Of a stretch of DNA of 64,000 bases, positions 34,785 through 46,060 are shown in pieces (position 1 is the first letter of the stretch; every line of letters begins with the position of its first letter). Under the pieces are notes generated by a model. The model did not search any database and was not told where the DNA came from. It worked only from the letters and a program-made list of their open reading frames with translations. The position numbers were made by a program, and so were the translations under genes. Location: assembly GCF_040581485.1 (NCBI RefSeq), contig NC_090128.1:21069431-21133430 (forward strand). Reading direction: 5' to 3'. This DNA is from Linepithema humile (taxonomy: Eukaryota; Arthropoda; Insecta; Hymenoptera; Formicidae).

Positions 34785-35775
34785 TTATGCATTCTTCATA
34801 GAGCCTTTCACAATTTTAACGTCATCTACCGGTCGATCATTTTTATCCGTTTCAACTAGACCAATTCTCTTCACTATTGTCATGCCAGAATGAACTCTAC
34901 CTGTTAAATAAATACAAAAGTATTTTTAAATAGTTACATACTTGCCAAAGTTATGATGAATATAACATAAAGATATACAATTAATTTGTTAGAACTTACC
35001 AAATATAGTATGTTTACCATCAAGCCACTGAGTAGGTGCAAGCGTTACAAAAAATTGTGACCCATTTGAATCTGGTCCAGAATTTGCCATTGATAATATT
35101 CCAGCACCTACATATATTTCAATATCATGATATTATTATTATTATCCCAGTCAAATGTTGGCTGTTGGCAGATTAAGAACAAATTTTAAATTTGCTCAAA
35201 TTTGCTGTCAATTTACCAACATTGCAAACATTTAATTTATTGGCATAATATCTTATACTATTCTTTTGCACTATGCATTGAAACAATACTATTTTTATGA
35301 CAAATGCTCATTAGTACAAAATGATTTAAATGACCTGTGTGTTTTAAATCATCATGGATTTCATCATCAAAAGCTTCTCCATATATTGACATTCCACCTT
35401 TTCCTGTTCCAGTAGGATCTCCACCTAAATGAGACAATTATGATAAAATATTATGTTGTTGAATAATGTGTGCATACTGTTGTACATTTCTATTGCATTA
35501 CCTTGAATCATAAAGTCACGGATGATCCTGTGAAACTTTGTACCATTATAATATCCACGCCGCGTGAGCTCAGCAAAGTTTCTGCATGTAATAGGAGCGT
35601 GTTTCCAGTATAATTCAAAGGTTATTTCGCCCATTCTAAAAATTATAATTGAAAATATTTAACAATGACAATTATTTAGGTCTTAAAAGATGCAAAATAC
35701 TTACGTGGTTTCAAAAGCAACAAAAGGTGGTTGCCAATGTTTATCTGGAATGCCAGATATACTTGGAAGACACAT
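34785..35775 (-). CDS. PPIL1: Peptidyl-prolyl cis-trans isomerase-like 1 (spliceosomal cyclophilin)
   Basis: Five exons on the minus strand: 35705-35775, 35502-35635, 35335-35424, 35000-35107, 34785-34900, all GT-AG and in phase, giving 172 residues. The protein is a single cyclophilin domain and closely follows PPIL1: [69 protein letters not shown]. The catalytic Arg of FHRI, the SQFF residues, and the Trp and His of WLDGKH are present. PPIL1 binds SKIP/SNW1 and works in the activated spliceosome in the nucleus, catalysing prolyl isomerisation. The ATG at 35775 gives a slightly longer N-terminus than the human protein. It is divergently paired with the mannosidase gene. Intron 3 holds a small repeat (35146-35235). 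Confidence 0.95.
35146..35235. mobile_element. Small MITE of the CAAATGTTGGC family, in PPIL1 intron 3
   Basis: Begins CAGTCAAATGTTGGCTGTTG and ends with a rough inverse (CCAACATTGCAAACATTT). Related copies lie at about 30615-30665, 48719-48795 and 62818-62885. Noncoding. Confidence 0.6.
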
Positions 35776-36313
35776 TATAACTTATATTTTACGTGTCTTT
35801 TTATTCTAATTAAATAAAAAATTGCCAGAAATGATCACACTTATTCTTACTCTTTTATATTAGAACTTTCATACAAAATAGTAATTATTTAACTTGCTGC
35901 ACAACGTTAGGAAACAACACAATGGTACACATATAGAGCCTTTATAGAGCACAAAGATGCCATCTGTAGGTTCTGTTCTCTGCAGCTGTACCTCCTGCAC
36001 TTCTTCTTTTTCCTCTTGCTCTCATCAACGCGTAATCAATATATCTGTTTCATTTTGAGTATAAAAAGTGTAACACGGTTCAGCTCCGAAGAACAGACCT
36101 TTTAACTGTTCATGTCAGGGTAGACGTTAACAAAGCAATAATAAATGAATTTAATGAAAATGTAAAAACATGTTAAATATATTTGCATAAATCGTATAAA
36201 TGAGGACCTTCGATTGTTGGATTGATTCGTCGCAGTGTCATACTTTAAGTGTCCTGACAGAACGACTAGTTTCCGCACGTGCCGGAACAAGTTAACCTAC
36301 AGTTTTCGAAAAT
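35776..36313. promoter_or_regulatory. Shared divergent promoter region of PPIL1 and ER mannosidase I
   Basis: Only 538 bp separate the two start codons, on opposite strands. A TATA-like GTATAAAAAG occurs at about 36059 and a CT-rich tract (CTTCTTCTTTTTCCTCTTGC) near 36000. No transcription start can be fixed from sequence alone. Confidence 0.55.
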
Positions 36314-38939
36314 ATGTTTTCGCACAGAGACTCGGGTAAATCGGATTACATTAGCTTAAATATTCATGATAGTGCATCGTTTACACGAGGCACTTCACGC
36401 AGTTTATGGAGGGTACGTATATCCAAATACAAAATATTACAATTGTGTTTGTACTTTTAGTCTACATGAGTAATTTAGAATGTCGCAATTATTTATACGT
36501 CATTCAGCTATTCAGCTATTCATCTCTTTTTCAGCAATGGAATCAGTTGTCTAGGTTTCAAAGAAATATGCTATACTTTGCAATTATCACAATTCTACTT
36601 GTAATATTTTATCTCCTGCCTAGTGAAACCAAAGCTGGTACCTCTGACAATGAGGTTGATTATAGTAATGTAGAAATTGTACAGGATACGGGAAAGTATG
36701 AGAAGGTACGCAACATCGAGACAGGTTTTAAGTTTGTATTCAAAAACTATCAAATTTCCTTTTTGTTCTGTAGGCAATCGAGGAAGTTGTTGTAGATAAT
36801 GATGAACAGGGTGCTGGACCTGGTGAAGTAATCGAGGAGCCAGAATTTCAACCAGAGATTAATCAAGTTGATGATGATCAAATTGGTGAACCACCACAGC
36901 CAAAACCAAACATTCTTAAATTTAATGGTAGACTTGATTTGTTTATGAAGCAATCACATTACAAATTTAATAAATATAAGTAGATTTGGTTGCAAGAGTG
37001 GAAATAGGTTGTAATGCTTTGGATTTTTAGGTCCACAAAATAGTAGACAACAAGCTGTTGTAGCTGCATTTAAACACTCCTGGGATGGCTATAAGAAATA
37101 TGCTTGGGGTCATGATAATGTTAAACCAATATCGAGGAGATATCATGAATGGTTTGGTTTAGGTCTTACAATAGTTGATTCGTTGGATACTATGTATATA
37201 ATGGGGTTAAACGATGGTGTGTATAAATATTGAATTTTTAAATAGCTCCTTTGTTGATAGCAAAATAATTTTCTTTAATTATGTTATAGAATTTTCAAAG
37301 GCAAAGAAATGGGTGCAAGATAGTCTAGTGTTTACAATGAATAGAGATGTTAATTTATTTGAAGTTACAATTAGAGTATTAGGTGGTTTACTGGCGGCGT
37401 ATCATCTTTCCGGTGATATACTCTTTTTAAATAAGGCTGTAAGTAGCAGATTGAAAATAATTTTAATTGATTCTGTAAGAATCTTGATGTAGGAAATAAT
37501 TTAATGGCATGATTTAAGATGGATTTAGGTGATCGCATGATGCCAGCATTTTCTACCAGATCTGGTGTTCCATATTCCGATGTGAATCTCGGCACTAGAA
37601 GTGCACACAGTCCTAAGTGGGGTCCTGATAGTAGTACGAGTGAAGTTACTTCCATTCAGTTGGAATTTCGTGATCTTAGTCGTAGCACAGGGCAATCTAA
37701 GTTTGAGGTAATTTCAGGATTGGTACGATTGTCAAAGCAGTTTACAATATATATCTAATTTGATATATTTTTAGACTGCAGCTGCAAAAGTTTCCGAACA
37801 TGTACATAAGTTAGAAAAATATGATGGTTTAGTCCCCATCTTTATTAATGCTAATACAGGCCAGTTTCGAGAATACGCAACGATCACATTAGGAGCTCGA
37901 GGCGATAGTTATTACGAATACTTATTGAAACAATGGTTGCAAACTGGAAAAACCATAGACTAGTTAGTATATCATATAAGAAACTATAATTAGTCAATGT
38001 AAACTTCATTCATTTTATATCGTTAATTCTTTTAGTTTGCGAGACGATTATTTGCTAGGCATTGCTGGAACACAAAAGCATCTCGTTAAATATACAGCAG
38101 TTAATAAATATTTGTTCATTGCTGAGTTGGTCGGCGCCAACAAGGAAATAAAGCCAAAAATGGTAAATAGCTTTGAAAGAAATAATCTACATAAAATTGT
38201 GCAAAGTTGCAAATGTGCGAATTTGTATTTTAGGACCATCTCACATGCTATTTAGGAGGCACTTTAGCATTAGGCGCGCGTCATGGATTAACGCCAGAGC
38301 ATAATACTTTTGCGGAAGAAATAGTTAAAACTTGTTATCAAACGTACGCAATCCAACCGACGTTCCTTGCACCTGAGATTACCTATTTTAATATACAAGT
38401 GAGTTTAAAAGATTAATACACCAATTTTGAGCGATAAGAGAAAATAGAAAGCATAGAAAGTTTGATTTTACATCAAGGAAAAAAGTTATGAATTTTACAA
38501 TTCTGCAGAAAATGGAAGGGGAAAATCAAATGGATATGTATGTTAAAACAAACGATGCCCATAATTTACTGAGGCCCGAATTCATCGAGAGTCTATTTTA
38601 TATGTGGTATTTTACGGGAAATAAGACGTATCAAGACTGGGGTTGGCACATATTTCAGGTGAGTGTTATCTCTCCCTGAAATATCATTACACATCTGTAA
38701 TGTAAAACGTGTTCCAACAGGCATTCGAGAATTATACCAAAGTCGAAGATGGCTATACAAGTATTGGTAACGTGCGAAATATTCAGCACACCCGTCAGCA
38801 AGATATGACGGAAAGCTTTTGGTTCGCTGAAACTTTAAAGTATTTATATTTGTTATTTGATGACACTAGACAATTAATAGATTTGGATAGGTGGGTATTC
38901 AATTCAGAGGGTCATCCGTTACCCATATATGAATCGTAA
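36314..38939 (+). CDS. MAN1B1: ER mannosyl-oligosaccharide 1,2-alpha-mannosidase (GH47, class I)
   Basis: Eleven exons: 36314-36412, 36535-36705, 36774-36927, 37031-37216, 37290-37438, 37519-37707, 37775-37962, 38036-38162, 38234-38398, 38509-38658, 38721-38939; 598 residues, all in phase. It removes the middle-branch mannose from Man9GlcNAc2 in the ER, timing glycoprotein folding and disposal. It is a type II membrane protein: a 33-residue tail, a membrane span at about 45-62 ([18 protein letters not shown]), an acidic/Pro-rich stem to about 140, then GH47. Visible hallmarks are [43 protein letters not shown] and [17 protein letters not shown]. The C-terminus reads NSEGHPLP where the family usually has NTEAHPLP; the Thr normally co-ordinates Ca2+, here Ser588. 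Exon 6 uses an AG 10 bases upstream of a decoy (37519, not 37529), which keeps the frame. Confidence 0.95.
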
Positions 38940-40822
38940 CGCAATAGAAACAAAACTACGCACGTGAGTTGACTTTTTGCACATATATTATAAAATTTTA
39001 CTTTAAATGATACAATTTCCGATCATAATGTTGTTATGACAAAATGAAGTCACATAATATTTCTTAAACTTCTTGAGCTCTCGCGACGTAATGTAGTTCC
39101 TCATTCAGGTGCAGGATTTTTTTTCAAAAGATCATTTATCATAGCGCAGTGTAATAAATCATAATATATTTAAAATACTGTATATTACGACCAGAAAATA
39201 CACAAAGTTACAGATAATTTGAAATCCATGTGATAAACCACGATTTTCAGAGCATTTATGAATACTTAATATATTAGGTATATTTAACCACATGATACTT
39301 TGCATTGCAAGTATTCATTTAAAAAGAGATTATAGATTGGAAACTATAAATCTTTCTCAATTTATTACTGGCGATTTCAAATAATTAACTAATGTGCAAC
39401 ATTAGCTGCACCTACCAAATGCCTAAATCTAATTCAATGATAGATGCTATTAGACTTTTAGATTTGCAGCATTCGCAAAAATACACAACTTACTTATTTA
39501 CTTTTATTGATATCTTCTCAATAATCAAATTAGTCAGAATTTTAGCATATATTGTACTTACCTATATATGTTTTTCGGAACTTTAAATTTTAGTTTCGTA
39601 CAACATTATTCTTAAAAAAATATATCGACGATAGATTTAAAAAATATACATTATTATTTAGCATCGTTTTTGCATTAAAAATCCGTACGTCGTAATATTA
39701 CAATAAAAATAATCTAGTCTTCATCTATAAATATAAATCGTACCATATATTTGCAAGCTCTGATTACTATAAATATTTACATAAATAATCAAATGTATGT
39801 AAAGTTACATAAATAATAATTTATGTAAATATTTATATAAAATATTGGAACACATCTATGCGATTCCTGCGTGCCATGAAGCGACGCGATGGTGATTAAA
39901 TGCTCATATTCTCGATGAAAGCTTCTTGTCTTCATCATTACGGAAAAGAATAGAAAGCAGGTAGATTAAATGAATATAACAACAATTGTAAAATAAAGTC
40001 TGATTTAATCATCAGCTGCGCTATAGAAATACGCTCTACTTGTAGTTACTGACGCATTAAAGAAAAGCGATTGTTCTCGGGTTATTCTTCTCTCGGATTT
40101 GTAATAAATACATCCTTATACAGATATCGAAAATGCTGTTCGATATTATTTGTCTTATTTTTGTTTCCAAATGGAAGATCTATACACGATTCCTACATGC
40201 TACTGATTTCTTAACTCGTAAATTTACAAATTAATGAACAGACACGATGCCTGATATGTTCCAAACGATTGTCACAATTAATACTGTCAAATGCGTGTCG
40301 TCGATGTTAACATTAATGCCACGGAAGACACATACAATGTATAATATAACCTGTTCTATAACATATGTGAGGGAATGCTTATAGACTATTTAAATTGACT
40401 TTTGCAATGTCTCTTGACGCAATTTTTATCACGTCATGGCAGTGCTGCAACTTTCTTCTCTCTGAAGTACATTTTCTAAAAATATAAGTTAATTATTTAC
40501 GCGTATGCTTCTCAAATCGCTTTTAATCGAATAGTCGGATGCTCGATGAAATATCATGCGATAACATCAAATACTTATGTGTAATTATGAGCATTGCACG
40601 TTCATTTATACACACATTTACAAAATTTTCTATACGTCGCGATAGGATTTTCTTATACTTCTTGTATATCACAAAGTATCCTAATGGCGCGCAATACTTA
40701 TTGTAATATCAAATCCTAAATTTTGCGCCGAAAAAAAAGCGCTTCAGGAACCCCGAAACTGATATAATGAGTCGCGAGGGCACCGGCTTTTTTTTAACAT
40801 TATTTAACTAGGATTTTTTTGT
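38940..40822. other. No gene seen; 3' UTR of the mannosidase gene and intergenic DNA
   Basis: AT-rich; no open exon with splice support and no bounded repeat. The frame at 39392-39586 is not credible. The last few hundred bases are probably the 3' UTR of the minus-strand gene at 40823. Confidence 0.55.
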
Positions 40823-41167
40823 TCAGACTATTGTGCAATCGCAGCATTGTTGCGTATAATAAATGCAATTGATTAAACAGGCATCATCTGGCTCGTTGGG
40901 TGATTTTTTCGCGTTCACATCGAAACCATTCTTTTCGATCTCCGGTTTCGGTTCCGGCGTGGGTAAGGTCTTTTGTACGATCGGCACCGCCTCTTCTATC
41001 TCCTCGGTGTTGTCCTTGGCAGCGTCCGCAGTAGGTTTCGACGGTGGCTTCGTCGATGTTACAGGCGTAATCATGACCTTCTCCAGTCTCGCGTCGTCAA
41101 GCACGTCGAAACCCGCTGAGGATGATATCGATGCCTGTGGTGGAGGTGACGAGTCGCCGGACGACAT
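40823..41167 (-). CDS. Small acidic/Pro-rich protein with Cys-rich C-terminal tail
   Basis: The ATG at 41167 opens a 114-codon frame to a TGA at 40823-40825. An acceptor (TTGCAG) lies seven bases upstream of the ATG (exon starts 41174), so the whole coding sequence can be in one last exon with noncoding exons upstream. The protein is Ser/Pro/Ala/Glu-rich (SSGDSSPPPQASISSSAGFD; PTPEPKPEIEKNGFD) and ends ACLINCIYYTQQCCDCTIV, a short Cys cluster that could be palmitoylated or bind metal. Codon use and GC content stand out from the AT-rich flanks. I do not recognise a named family. Overlapping frames on the plus strand are shadows. A peripheral membrane protein attached by its Cys tail is only a guess. 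Confidence 0.65.
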   Translation of the reverse strand: MSSGDSSPPPQASISSSAGFDVLDDARLEKVMITPVTSTKPPSKPTADAAKDNTEEIEEAVPIVQKTLPTPEPKPEIEKNGFDVNAKKSPNEPDDACLINCIYYTQQCCDCTIV

Positions 41168-41174
41168 TATCACG

Positions 41175-42544
41175 CTGCAACATAGATATTCTTTATGTGA
41201 ATTTAATCTACTTTAAAAATTGACAAAAAGTCTTAAAGTTGAAAAAATCAAATTTAAATTGATTTTCTAAAGTTCTTGAAAAATATATTAAACCATTATT
41301 GCACTAAACTTTCAAGTTTTGATTAGATGATTGTTAGCAACATTTAACATTAATTAACATTTGTTTGCTTTTTTTTTAATAAGTTATGTAGATTTGTTGG
41401 ATTAAATAGATTATTATTTTATGGCTATGTCTTGGAATTTTGGGCTAGGAAGCGAACCTACCACCTAGTCTTTTTGCAAGGGTGCGTTCGAGTTCTCTCC
41501 TCTGCAGTTAGGGTAGAATAAAATGACGCTCGCTCACACATGTCTTTCAGGTTAATTTTCGTCACGTGAAAAATGTTTGTAACTTTATCAGGACACTTAT
41601 TCGCCGCTTTTGAAACACTATACTCTTATCGCGCTACTCCTACGCGCTCAGCATACCACTCTGATGTAACTTTCATCTAGTGCATCTAGTCTAGTCATTC
41701 CTTGTGTTCTTGATTTTTTTATTTAAAACCAAGCAAACACACGAGGGATTCTCTTCTTTCTGCAGAAAAGCAAGTTATCAAATACGCTGACGACGCCGTC
41801 TAAATAGACGTTGGTTGATACGCGCGTTTGTGTAAATATCGCATAAAATCCTCCATCATAAAAGGCTTATTACGTTCACAATTACGCAATTAACCTGCCT
41901 CGCATCTGGTGCATCACTCGCGGCGATTACATCCCAATTGATCGAATCTTTGAACACGTGGAGGACAGTAACAGACTGAATACCATCGAGCATTCTGTCC
42001 GCTAATAGAGGCTAATGAGCGTCAACTGCGATCTACATTGCATATCGCACTATCTATTGAAACCCGATTGATAACCTAGCGCAATTTATTATTTATGAAG
42101 AGAATTTCCTCGAATTTGTCTTTTCTTTCCTTCATAAAATACAAGATTAAAAAACAATTAAATTTTTAGTTATTGGTTATCTTAAAAAAGTTACTCTTTT
42201 TGAAACATTAATGTTACAAGTTTCATTCAAAATAATACACATGTGCGTATTTGTGATCTTTTATCGTTAATTTCATCTAAAAAATGTAAAATATATGTTG
42301 ACACTTTCGCGGCCGCTCACGTATTTTTACGTTTATACTTCGGTATAAGTCAGGAGCCGGTCGCGTAATTTTACGTTTACTGTTTTTTACATCATTATAT
42401 TAGATCATGAAATGAATATGAAATATCAGATTTTATATCAGTTCAATATAATAGAGCGGCTTCAAGCGTTGAGCAGAGCCGAATATATAACGATCGCAAA
42501 AGTTTTAAGATTATAACTCAGTTGAATTAAATATTTTATTAAAA
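41175..42544. other. No gene seen
   Basis: Noncoding. Near 42305-42395 two related segments (GCTCACGTATTTTTACGTTTA and GTCGCGTAATTTTACGTTTA) repeat about 55 bp apart. Otherwise unremarkable. Confidence 0.5.
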
Positions 42545-42559
42545 TAGACGTTAAGAAAT

Positions 42560-42730
42560 ACAATTAATAATCAGTTCTAACAAAAATTCAATAATTGCAC
42601 GGGCAAATTTATATTTTTCTTTAAAATGAGAGGAATGTTACGATGAGCGATGCTTTTTATTGAAGTCTTTTCCAGAAAAAAAGAAAAGAAAATCCAAAGA
42701 AAATTCCACGTGACGTCATAAAACCGTTAG
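42560..42730 (+). repeat. Local direct duplication, copy 1
   Basis: The block with CACGGGCAAATTTATATTTT, AAAATGAGAGGAATGTTACG and ATTCCACGTGACGTCATAAA recurs at 43445-43604 with few changes. It has no inverted ends or coding capacity, so it looks like a segmental duplication rather than a transposon. Confidence 0.85.
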
Positions 42731-42999
42731 CTTTAGGGCATAGTCTAAGGGACCTATTTCTACCCTCCATATCAATTGTACTCGCCTAGGTCAAATTTTA
42801 AGTGAAAGCTGTTCTCGGAAGCAGCTGGTATTTCATGCACAAAAGCTGTTTCACAAAGTCAATGCGTAATTTTCGTTTTTTTTCCACGTATAGACGAGAG
42901 TAAAATTACTGCATAATTAAATAAAAATATTTTTATAATTATTTTATTGCATTAAAAATATATGTAAAATATTGCTATTTTCATTATCTCGTTTTTTAT

Positions 43000-43420
43000 G
43001 AATAATTATCTGAAGTGGTAAAGTGTCCAACAATGATAATCAATAGTAAATAATGATAACATGATTTTACCAAAATTTCTAAGATGCTTTCTGTAATTTT
43101 GCTCGCAAATTTACAAAATACATTTATAATTATATTGTAATCGTATATGATTATAACTATTCACAAAAATATTCAAGTTAAATTAAGAAATTAGTAATTG
43201 AAATTTGATGTTGAAACTAACGGAATTAAAAAACAAATGTAACAATTAGAATGCTTTCGGAGTACATGCATCATATATACCAAATCGATACATTAAACTA
43301 TGCGTGCAGCATACTGACGACGAAATGCAAATAGCTATCATGATCACAATTTCGCAACACAATGTTACGCAAGTGTAGTTTTCTATTATTTTTAACAATG
43401 AACTCAAAAAGTTTGCCAGG
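43000..43420 (+). repeat. Diverged paralogue of the DNA 3' of the second JHEH gene
   Basis: Several anchors are shared in order with about 55770-56140: a TTATAACTATT segment, a CTAACGGA(A/G)TT segment, TTTCGGAG(T/C)(A/G)CAT, a TATACC(A/G)AAT segment and GA(C/T)GA(A/T)GAAATGCAAATAGCTA-like sequence. The match is indel-rich. It may mark an old duplication that involved the JHEH flank or an unclassified repeat. Confidence 0.55.
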
Positions 43421-43444
43421 CTCATTAACTTTGCTTACATCTGC

Positions 43445-43604
43445 ATTAATAATCAGTTCTAACAAAAATCCAATAATTACACGGGCAAATTTATATTTTT
43501 CTTTAAAATGAGAGGAATATTACGATGAGCGATGCTCTTTATTGAAGTCTTTTTTCAGAAAAAAAGCAAAAAAAATTCCACGTGGCATCATAAAACCGTG
43601 ACTA
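43445..43604 (+). repeat. Local direct duplication, copy 2
   Basis: Second copy of the 42560-42730 block; differs by substitutions and a small deletion (TTCCACGTGGCATCATAAAA here). Confidence 0.85.
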
Positions 43605-45840
43605 GAAATTTTTAGTACTTCTCTTTTCAGCTTATTTTCTATTAACTAATAATTAATGCTAAAAAATAATTAATTGTTAGAACAATTAATTAATTGTTAG
43701 AACCATTAATTAAACATAAAAAATAAGTAATGATTAACGGCATACTGTTCCAAACGTGTATCACAAATTACTATTTTGCTGCTTAACACACACATGCATA
43801 AAATGTTTAATAATTATTGTATACGAATGTCATTTGTTCACATCGAAACGACCGAGACTGAGTATTAGTTCGCAAAATCGAAAGATGAATCAAAACGTGA
43901 CTGTGTGAAACTTATACCGGTGCAACACGAGTACCGCAATCGCGCGCCGTCAACGGTCGCCGTAAAACTGTCCAGCCTGAACCCTGAGAACCTTATCCCA
44001 CCCTGAGTAAGCTTTACACGTGTTATACGGCAGTGCCGTATTAAAGACAGAAACACACAAAGCTAAGATTGAAAACGTGGCACAAAAAAATGACAGAAAT
44101 TTATTCTGCAAAATTGAATGATTAATTAATTTTTATACGTATGCGCAAGTATTTTCGTTAAAAAAGCTATTTCTTAAATCATTCTTTTTTACTTGATAAG
44201 TAAACAAGCTAAAAGGTACAAGCAATAATATTTAATTGCAAAAATAAGATTAAGGGTGTTAAATGGAATAAAAGGAAGAATAAAATAATTTTGAAAAAAT
44301 GTAAAAATTAGAAAATTAGAAATTCGAAAATTTATAAATTTTGTTATATTCTAATTAACAATTTTACATCAAAAATTGAATACTCCAATTAATAAGCTTG
44401 CAAAATTGCGATAGATTATTGTCAAATTATATCTTTATGTATTTTTTTCGCTGTTATTACGTTATATCTTTCAAGTTTACATTTGGTAAAGATACGAAAA
44501 AAAATAGTCGATGAAGAGAAAGTAGATGACCGGTTCCCACCAGCAGAGTTTTGAAATCAACGAATCCGACTACCTGATCGGATTCACGATTCCTCTCATG
44601 AAGTATTTACAAATACTAAGCTTTGTACGGTATTGATCGAAGCATGGAATTCGAAGAAAATTGTTGCAGTGTACTATAGGTTTAACTAATGCTTAAGCTA
44701 TTTATCGTCTGTCTGTCAGCCGAGTTATTTTGCTTCACGTACAATATGAAAATAATACTTTTAATCTTTATACTCCCGCGATAATATCATCATTTATTAT
44801 GTATTCATACAATCATAGTAAATAACATGACATGCACTTAAATGTTTAACCGCAAAGCGAATGCAAATAAAAAATTAATAGAAAATTTAAAAAACTCTGA
44901 AAATTAGAATATCTATTCAATCAATTTCAGAATTCTGTGTCTATTAATAAGGGTCTATAATAAATCAGAATTCTGTGTCTATAAATAAAGGAATACAAGC
45001 TTCAACATACCATTGATACATTAAAAATAATTAACAAACGCAAATAATATTGATAAGAAATCGAGCAGATGACACGATAACGCGATAAACCGTAGATTAT
45101 AACAAAATTTTTAACCGGTGCGGATTATTGTGAGATTCTGCGAAATATCGAAAGAATTCCTTGGCACAAGCATGCTCGGCCAAGCGGACACGTGATAGGA
45201 TTACAGGATGAACGAAGAGACGACTTAACCTACAACCTACAACGCATTTGCACCGGGCGTTCTTTTCCTTCTCGACTTACTCGTAACTTCCATGCTGCGC
45301 GAATGGGTTTTTGAGGTGCATTATTCAGCTGGTGACACCGTCGGCGGTAACACGAGCGTTGCTGTACCAGAGATGCACTGTCGTTGCCGTTGGTATGGTC
45401 GCGATCGCCGCGATCGATGATGGATACGATCGAAACTGCGTGCTGCGAAAGCATCTCGAACGATCTCACTGCCGTGATCGCGCAACAATGTGTTGTATAC
45501 GCGCACGCACAGCACGCGTGTGTGGGATGCAGGGGCAAGGGACTCGAGGGACTGCCGCGTGAATTGGGACTCGTTGGAACCGGTATAATATCGTTGACTC
45601 GCATTCCCGACGCGGCGGATGTATACATACTACCAAAACGATCTTGGCGTCGATCGTGACAATGGAAACGCGATGAATGACGTTAGGTAAATTTTGCCGT
45701 TTATCATGAAGAATTAAATTTGCCGAAATTTTCACGCGTTCAATTGTGGAGCTCGGCAAATATTCCGAATTGCAAAATACCGAAATGAGGTAACAGCAAT
45801 GTACGCGATAAGAATGGAGACAAATTGAGTATGGACTTAC
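43605..45840. other. No supportable gene; CpG-rich block 45240-45660
   Basis: AT-rich noncoding DNA. A CAGAATTCTGTGTCTAT segment is repeated near 44930 and 44967. The CpG-rich 45240-45660 block has overlapping frames on both strands, which is what composition alone gives; it may be a promoter or 5' exon of the minus-strand gene at 40823. Confidence 0.45.
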
Positions 45841-46060
45841 GTAAAGAGGTTAGCTTCGTGCCTTTTCTTTTTCTTCGAGTGCATCCAATTACGAATGTGA
45901 TGTTTCTTGCTATTACTCTCTTTCTTCGCCTTGCCATGTCCGCGCGATTTACCGTGTCCGCTCGAGAACATGCTCTGTTTACGGTTAAAACAAACTGCTA
46001 CGCACTTGTAGTTGTGTCACACTACGCATCTGACAAACGTTCGTTTCTTTAACTGCATGT
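45841..46060 (-). other. Candidate minus-strand 5' exon with donor at 45841
   Basis: Minus-strand CTCTTTAC/GTAAGTCC is a good donor at the edge of a more GC-rich stretch that can read MARRRKRVIARN. It may be a noncoding 5' exon of the gene ending at 40823. The evidence is one splice site only, and the upstream limit shown is arbitrary. Confidence 0.25.

Noticed and set aside
41440..41520. tRNA- or SINE-like box B sequence (GGTTCGCTTCC on the minus strand)
   Set aside because: No matching A box, acceptor stem or T stem; only a small CTAGG...CCTAG hairpin is present.
45230..45759. Five overlapping frames of 64-132 codons
   Set aside because: Same composition effect; frames on both strands exclude one another and none has recognisable motifs.
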